Shown: in pieces, positions 60,384 to 64,000 of the stretch
Layout of the letters: each line of letters starts with the position of its first letter
How positions within the stretch are numbered: position 1 is the first letter of the stretch
Assembly: GCA_018127085.1 (NCBI GenBank)
Contig: CM030722.1
Span: forward strand, 248,001 to 312,000
Reading direction: 5' to 3'
Origin: Pneumocystis sp. 'macacae'
Lineage: Eukaryota > Ascomycota > Pneumocystomycetes > Pneumocystales > Pneumocystaceae
DNA: 64,000 nucleotides
Position numbers and translations under genes: made by a program
Notes under the pieces: model-generated
The model's database searches: none
Seen by the model: only the letters and a program-made list of their open reading frames with translations
What the model was told of the DNA's origin: nothing

Positions 60384-61481
60384 TCACCAGCCCTGCATCA
60401 ACACTTCCCTTTGTACTTGAGCCATGCTTATCTGCCGGTGCGAATGTGCCTTGTGGTACTTGAGTCCATTCAAGTTCTTGTACCGCTTGTTGCACAACTC
60501 ACACTTATACGGCTTGTTCTCGACCACCGGATTCCCCTTGGGCGCCACCACTATCCCCTCATTCGAAAACGCCACCGGAACAACCGTGTCCTGCAGCATC
60601 ACCGACGACGTACAGTGCCCATGCAGCTTGTGGTACTTGAGCCCATTCTGGTTCTTGTACGCCTTGTCACACCCCGGCACCGGACACTTGTACGGCTTGT
60701 CCACCACCACAAAATTCGACCCTGGCGAGTCTATCGTCCCCTGCGACTCCGTGTCCGACAACGATATGCCCTGCTGCCGCTGCTTCTTCATCATCTGCTG
60801 CTTCACCCACTCCTCCGCCAGCAACGACGTCCCATTCAGCACCACCGCCTCCGTGTCCTCCATGTCGACCACCAGAAACTCCTGTGACGAGTCAAACGTC
60901 GGCGTCGACGGCATAGACGACTGCGGCGTAGACATGTTTGACGACGACAGCAGAAAGTCCCGTGTCGACACCGACATCGGCACCACATTCTGTCCCTGCT
61001 TCTCCGTGTCCGACTGGAACAGCTGGTCAAATGCAAACTCCTGGTCAAAATCCATCTCCACTTCATATCCCTCATAGCCCTCTCTCCCCTCCCATCCCGT
61101 CCGTGGTGCCTGTCCCCCCGGCAGACAGTGTCTCCCCGACACCAGCATCCTCTCGTCCTCGACACGCACATGTGCCTCCTCATAGTGGCGGCACAGATCA
61201 TGCAGATCACGCAGCAGGACGCCGCAGCAGTTGAAGTCCTTGCAAAACGAGATCTCAAGCTTTGGACACAGCAGCTCCTCTGACCCAAACCCGTCCTCCT
61301 GCTCGGCCGTGTTTCTGCTCCTGTAAGCACGCTGCAGACACGCGGTCTCCGACCTCAGAAAGCTCTGTCCCTGCAGACTTGTCGACAGACTGCCATACTT
61401 GCATGGCGCATACACCCCGTCGTTTCCTGTCCGTTCTCGCCGGACCTCGACCGGGCCCTGCACTGTGCTGCCCACTGACAT
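60384..61481 (-). CDS. SFP1: Sfp1-type C2H2 transcription factor
   Basis: Apparently intronless frame from ATG at 61481 (MSVGSTVQGPVEVRRERTGN) to a stop at 60384, 365 residues. An N-terminal cysteine/histidine cluster occurs (FCKDFNCCGVLLRDLHDLCR, HYEEAHVRV). A Ser/Thr/Gln-rich middle follows. Two C-terminal C2H2 fingers are KPYKCPVPGCDKAYKNQNGL with KYHKLHGHC, and KPYKCELCNKRYKNLNGLKY with HKAHSH. The paired 'YKNxNGLKYHxxHxH' fingers are the Sfp1 hallmark. Sfp1 activates ribosomal protein and ribosome-biogenesis genes downstream of TORC1 in yeast. Lacking introns in an intron-dense neighbourhood is odd. GC-ending codons throughout (island C). Confidence 0.88.
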   Translation of the reverse strand: MSVGSTVQGPVEVRRERTGNDGVYAPCKYGSLSTSLQGQSFLRSETACLQRAYRSRNTAEQEDGFGSEELLCPKLEISFCKDFNCCGVLLRDLHDLCRHYEEAHVRVEDERMLVSGRHCLPGGQAPRTGWEGREGYEGYEVEMDFDQEFAFDQLFQSDTEKQGQNVVPMSVSTRDFLLSSSNMSTPQSSMPSTPTFDSSQEFLVVDMEDTEAVVLNGTSLLAEEWVKQQMMKKQRQQGISLSDTESQGTIDSPGSNFVVVDKPYKCPVPGCDKAYKNQNGLKYHKLHGHCTSSVMLQDTVVPVAFSNEGIVVAPKGNPVVENKPYKCELCNKRYKNLNGLKYHKAHSHRQISMAQVQREVLMQGW

Positions 61482-62226
61482 CTCCTCGTCCTCTGCTGCC
61501 TCTTTTCCCTGTGTATGCGCACTGTATGCGTGCTGTATGCGTCTGCTGTGTGCCTGCCCGTCGGCGCTCCTCCGCCTCCCCGTGGCTATAGACGCTCCCG
61601 CACTCTGACCGCGTCTTTTAATCCCACGCCTTGGCCCGTCACGGCTTCCCTACGCTTCCGCCATACTGGGTTATTCCGAAGACCCGCTAGTATTTCCCCA
61701 AATTGGGAGGGCGTACCCGATGGATGCCTAAAGCGGGGGCGGCGCTATGAGGAGATTGGCACGCGAGGCGAGAGTGTCCGGGGGAGCACGGGGAGCAGGC
61801 GGTGGTCTTAGATGCATACAGCGCGGATGCTACATGCATACAACGCAAGTCTTACATGCATACAACACGGGCGACGCAGTGAGAGACGGTGTTCGTGACG
61901 CGTCTGTGGGAGGAGCCGGTGGGGGTGTAGCGGTGGGCGAGCGTGGGGGCACACGGGCGATGTCGTTAGCGGCAGCCGGAAAGAGCAAGGAGCACGAGGG
62001 CAAGTCGGAGTGGGTGAGAAAGGGATGCAGTGGATGGAGTCAGGGGCTTGGGCAGCAGGGCAGGGGCATGCAGTGCGGGCAGGAGGCGGGAATGCAGAGG
62101 GCAGGCGCGGCAACGGTATGCAGCAGGGTAGGGTTCGGGGGCAGGGCTAGGGCTGGGGCGAGGTGGATTACGTAATCATAGCAGGCGGGGGCTGTTGGGT
62201 GAGCGAGTGGGCGGAGTGGGAGGGGG
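61482..62226. promoter_or_regulatory. SFP1 promoter / DUS3 3' flank, GC-rich with repeats
   Basis: 745 nt of GC-rich DNA. TGTATGCGCACTGTATGCGT at 61509-61528 continues with a third TGTATGCGT. GCATACAGCGCGG and two further TACATGCATACAACNCG units lie at about 61811-61870. These are the same GCATAC/GTATGC motif as the tract at 43985-44447. Half-teloboxes GTAGGGTT and CTAGGGCT lie near 62128-62152. Apparent GC-rich frames (e.g. 61747-62175) have no family resemblance and are rejected as genes. Confidence 0.6.
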
Positions 62227-64000
62227 CTAGCCCTCAGCTTCTATTTCATAGGAGCTGCTTCTGTGTTTTGGGACAAACCTGAATGTGCAGTCTTTTACTT
62301 TGCCCAGAAACATTTCACTGTGTGTGTTATCTCTAGAGAGACAGCGGGGCAGTCACCTTATTTTGACCCAGTCGTTGGAGTTTGCGCTGGCTAGGAGTGT
62401 CTCTAGTTCGTTGCGGCCCTGCCAGGCAGGGGGGCGGTCCTGGATATTTGGAGGAAGCACTTCGAGCATGGGCACCGGCACGTATCTTTGGAGTCAATAG
62501 GCAAGACGGGGCAGAGGGCAGTGGCATACCTGTGGAAGAATGAAAGGAATTCACAGAGGAAGCGTCGGGTGGTATTAATGCCAAAATCATCGGATCCCTG
62601 GACACTGGTTAGATGGGCATCGTTGAAGATGAAGAAACATGCCCAGTAATCAAGGCCGTATTCGCAAAACTGCCTAATTATGTCTAGTCTCTGGCTGGAA
62701 GTCTTGTCTATGTATTTTCTGGATTCGATTTCCTCAAATATCCAGCTTTGAAAATGTTAAACAAAACAAAATCAAGGTAGACATACGGTTTTATTAATGC
62801 GCCTCTGGCAACCATGGCTGCGTCTACGCCTGAAGCCATAGCTGTTTCCCAGTCTTCCCAGCTATATATGTCACCGTTACTTTAAAGAGTCAAATATAGT
62901 GTAAAAAATGACAAAAATACCCTATAAAAGCCATATAAGATAAATTTCCAGTCTCTGCATTTTCCTTGCGGTCTTCGTTGTATGCATCATACTCTTTTAC
63001 TGCGTTTATCATAGAGGCACATTGACGAATATATTCCCAGTTTGCTTTTTTAGTATATCTCTGTTCCCTAGATCGTGCATGCAATACAACGGCACTCAGA
63101 TCAAGCTCATTTCTCAATTTGGCAATGAGTTTAATCGCAGTTGGTTTATTATCTTTGGTCCCCATACGGATTTTTGTAGTGATAGGTACGAAATTAGATA
63201 CATAAGTCATACCTCCAAGCATTTTAATCATTTTTGTTTGAGAATCTAGTAAAGCAGAGCCAGCCCCCTTTTTGCTTGCTTAGCTTTAACAAATATAGAA
63301 AACTGTATTTTACTTGTTTATAAATCAAATCAATTGGACATCCGCAATTTAAGTCAATAAAATCAATCTCATTGCAAACATTGGTCAAAACTTCTGTTGC
63401 TCTAATAGATTGCCAAAGCTTACTTCCACATATCTGAACACCAAAAAGTCCTCTTCTTCCATTTCCTAGCTCCGACCGTTCTGAAATGTGTGCTCGTGGT
63501 AAAGCCCATTCAGATTTTGAGCCTTGTAATAATGAAAGCGAAACAATCATTTCAGAATAAGTTACATCAGCACCAAAGGAGTGACAAATACGTCTAAAAG
63601 GAATATTCCCAACTGTTGTTAAGGGCGCAAGAATCTTTCGATCTTTCCAATAAATCTATTATTGTTAAATATATTGTAAAACAAAATAACTAAAAACTCT
63701 TTTTTTTTCCATAGTATTAACAGGAATATCTTTAAGCATACCAATGGCAGTATTTTCAGATTTGTGATCATCAAAATTATTTAGATGCATTTTCTCATCC
63801 AAAAAAGCCAAATAACTGCTCGATTTAGGAGTTAAATACATTTTGCGAGAAAGCTGCTTCCGAACTTCAACAGAAATTCTATTGAGATCATCTCCTTTAT
63901 GCATTTCTGCTTTCTATATCCATATAAGTGATGAACCATATCATTACACAATAACACACATTATCATCTACAATTAAACGCCATGTTTTGATATCTAGAC
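62227..64000 (-). CDS. DUS3: tRNA-dihydrouridine(47) synthase Dus3, 5' partial
   Basis: Stop at 62227-62229 ([11 protein letters not shown]); the 5' end runs off the right edge. An exon reading [10 protein letters not shown] (about 63955-64000) joins to [20 protein letters not shown], so the Met at 63904 is not the start. FMN-barrel motifs: [34 protein letters not shown] with the catalytic Cys, [73 protein letters not shown]. Dus3 reduces U47 in tRNA variable loops. The upstream zinc-finger part expected in Dus3 lies outside the window. Composition shifts from AT-rich (5') to GC-rich (3') along the gene. Confidence 0.94.

Noticed and set aside
60411..61330. Frames overlapping SFP1 on the plus strand and in other minus frames
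   Set aside because: Shadows of the SFP1 coding sequence with no recognisable domains.
61747..62175. 142-codon Gly-rich plus-strand frame between SFP1 and DUS3
   Set aside because: Low complexity, no family resemblance, sits over repeats and half-teloboxes; more likely promoter and 3' flank.
1..64000. Bacterial or mobile system (CRISPR, phage, insertion sequence, retrotransposon)
   Set aside because: No direct-repeat array with spacers, no transposase, integrase, reverse transcriptase or long terminal repeat was found on either strand; the window is ordinary fungal nuclear DNA apart from the islands and relics.

Overview
The window reads as nuclear DNA of an ascomycete fungus. Nearly every gene is a conserved eukaryotic housekeeping gene cut by many short introns (roughly 30-60 nt, GT..AG with CTAAC/CTGAC-like branch sites), on a very AT-rich background. 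The gene set (TBF1-type telobox factor, SFP1, MED15, SEA-complex Mio/Sea4, KIN4-type kinase, SEC39, EFR3, fungal complex I accessory subunit) fits Taphrinomycotina, most likely a Pneumocystis-like genome. The genus is inference; only the fungal assignment is firm. Gene calls below come from splicing frames by eye, so exon borders are approximate except where stated.

Layout. 0-13 kb: EFR3 (5' end cut off by the window), a RAD51-paralog, ribosomal protein uL13, RNA polymerase III subunit C11, a gene-poor stretch, PP2A scaffold A, phenylalanyl-tRNA synthetase beta, glycogenin. 13-31 kb: EFG1 and MIO/SEA4 (divergent), an SLC35F-type transporter, SEC39, MED15, polyprenal reductase DFG10, ribosomal protein eS12, NOC4 and ATP4 (divergent). 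31-32.8 kb: gene-poor, with coding-like remnants. 32.8-36.5 kb: GC-richer island A with branchpoint-binding protein BBP, complex I 15-kDa subunit (NDUFS5-like) and a J-protein. 36.5-41.4 kb: long alternating purine-pyrimidine AT repeats, then a gene graveyard containing a decayed PAS kinase. 41.4-42.6 kb: mitochondrial carrier TPC1. 42.8-47.3 kb: GC-rich island B with a thioredoxin-PITH protein, a 0.5-kb GCATAC repeat tract, p23/SBA1 and TBF1. 47.4-52.6 kb: PRP24/SART3 and UPF3. 53.2 kb: tRNA-Val(UAC). 53.3-55.7 kb: gene-poor with a decayed Ran1/Ksp1-type kinase. 55.7-59.3 kb: RMI1 and a KIN4-type kinase. 60.2-62.7 kb: GC-rich island C with SFP1 and the 3' end of DUS3, whose 5' end leaves the window.

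Functional links. Several genes concern ribosome production and translation (uL13, eS12, EFG1, NOC4, C11, FRS1, DUS3, tRNA-Val). Two regulators known to control ribosomal protein genes in various fungi, TBF1 and SFP1, both sit in the GC islands. Telobox sequences (CCCTAA/TTAGGG) lie in the TBF1 promoter itself and upstream of uL13. RNA processing is also well represented (BBP, PRP24, UPF3).

Most notable. Three GC islands break the AT-rich landscape. Base composition changes inside single genes (BBP, TXL1-like, PRP24, DUS3), which argues for a local mutational or recombination process rather than gene transfer or contamination. The islands carry or adjoin alternating purine-pyrimidine tracts. 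The AT-rich deserts hold recognisable kinase relics that have lost catalytic residues. No phage, transposon, CRISPR array or bacterial-type system was seen.
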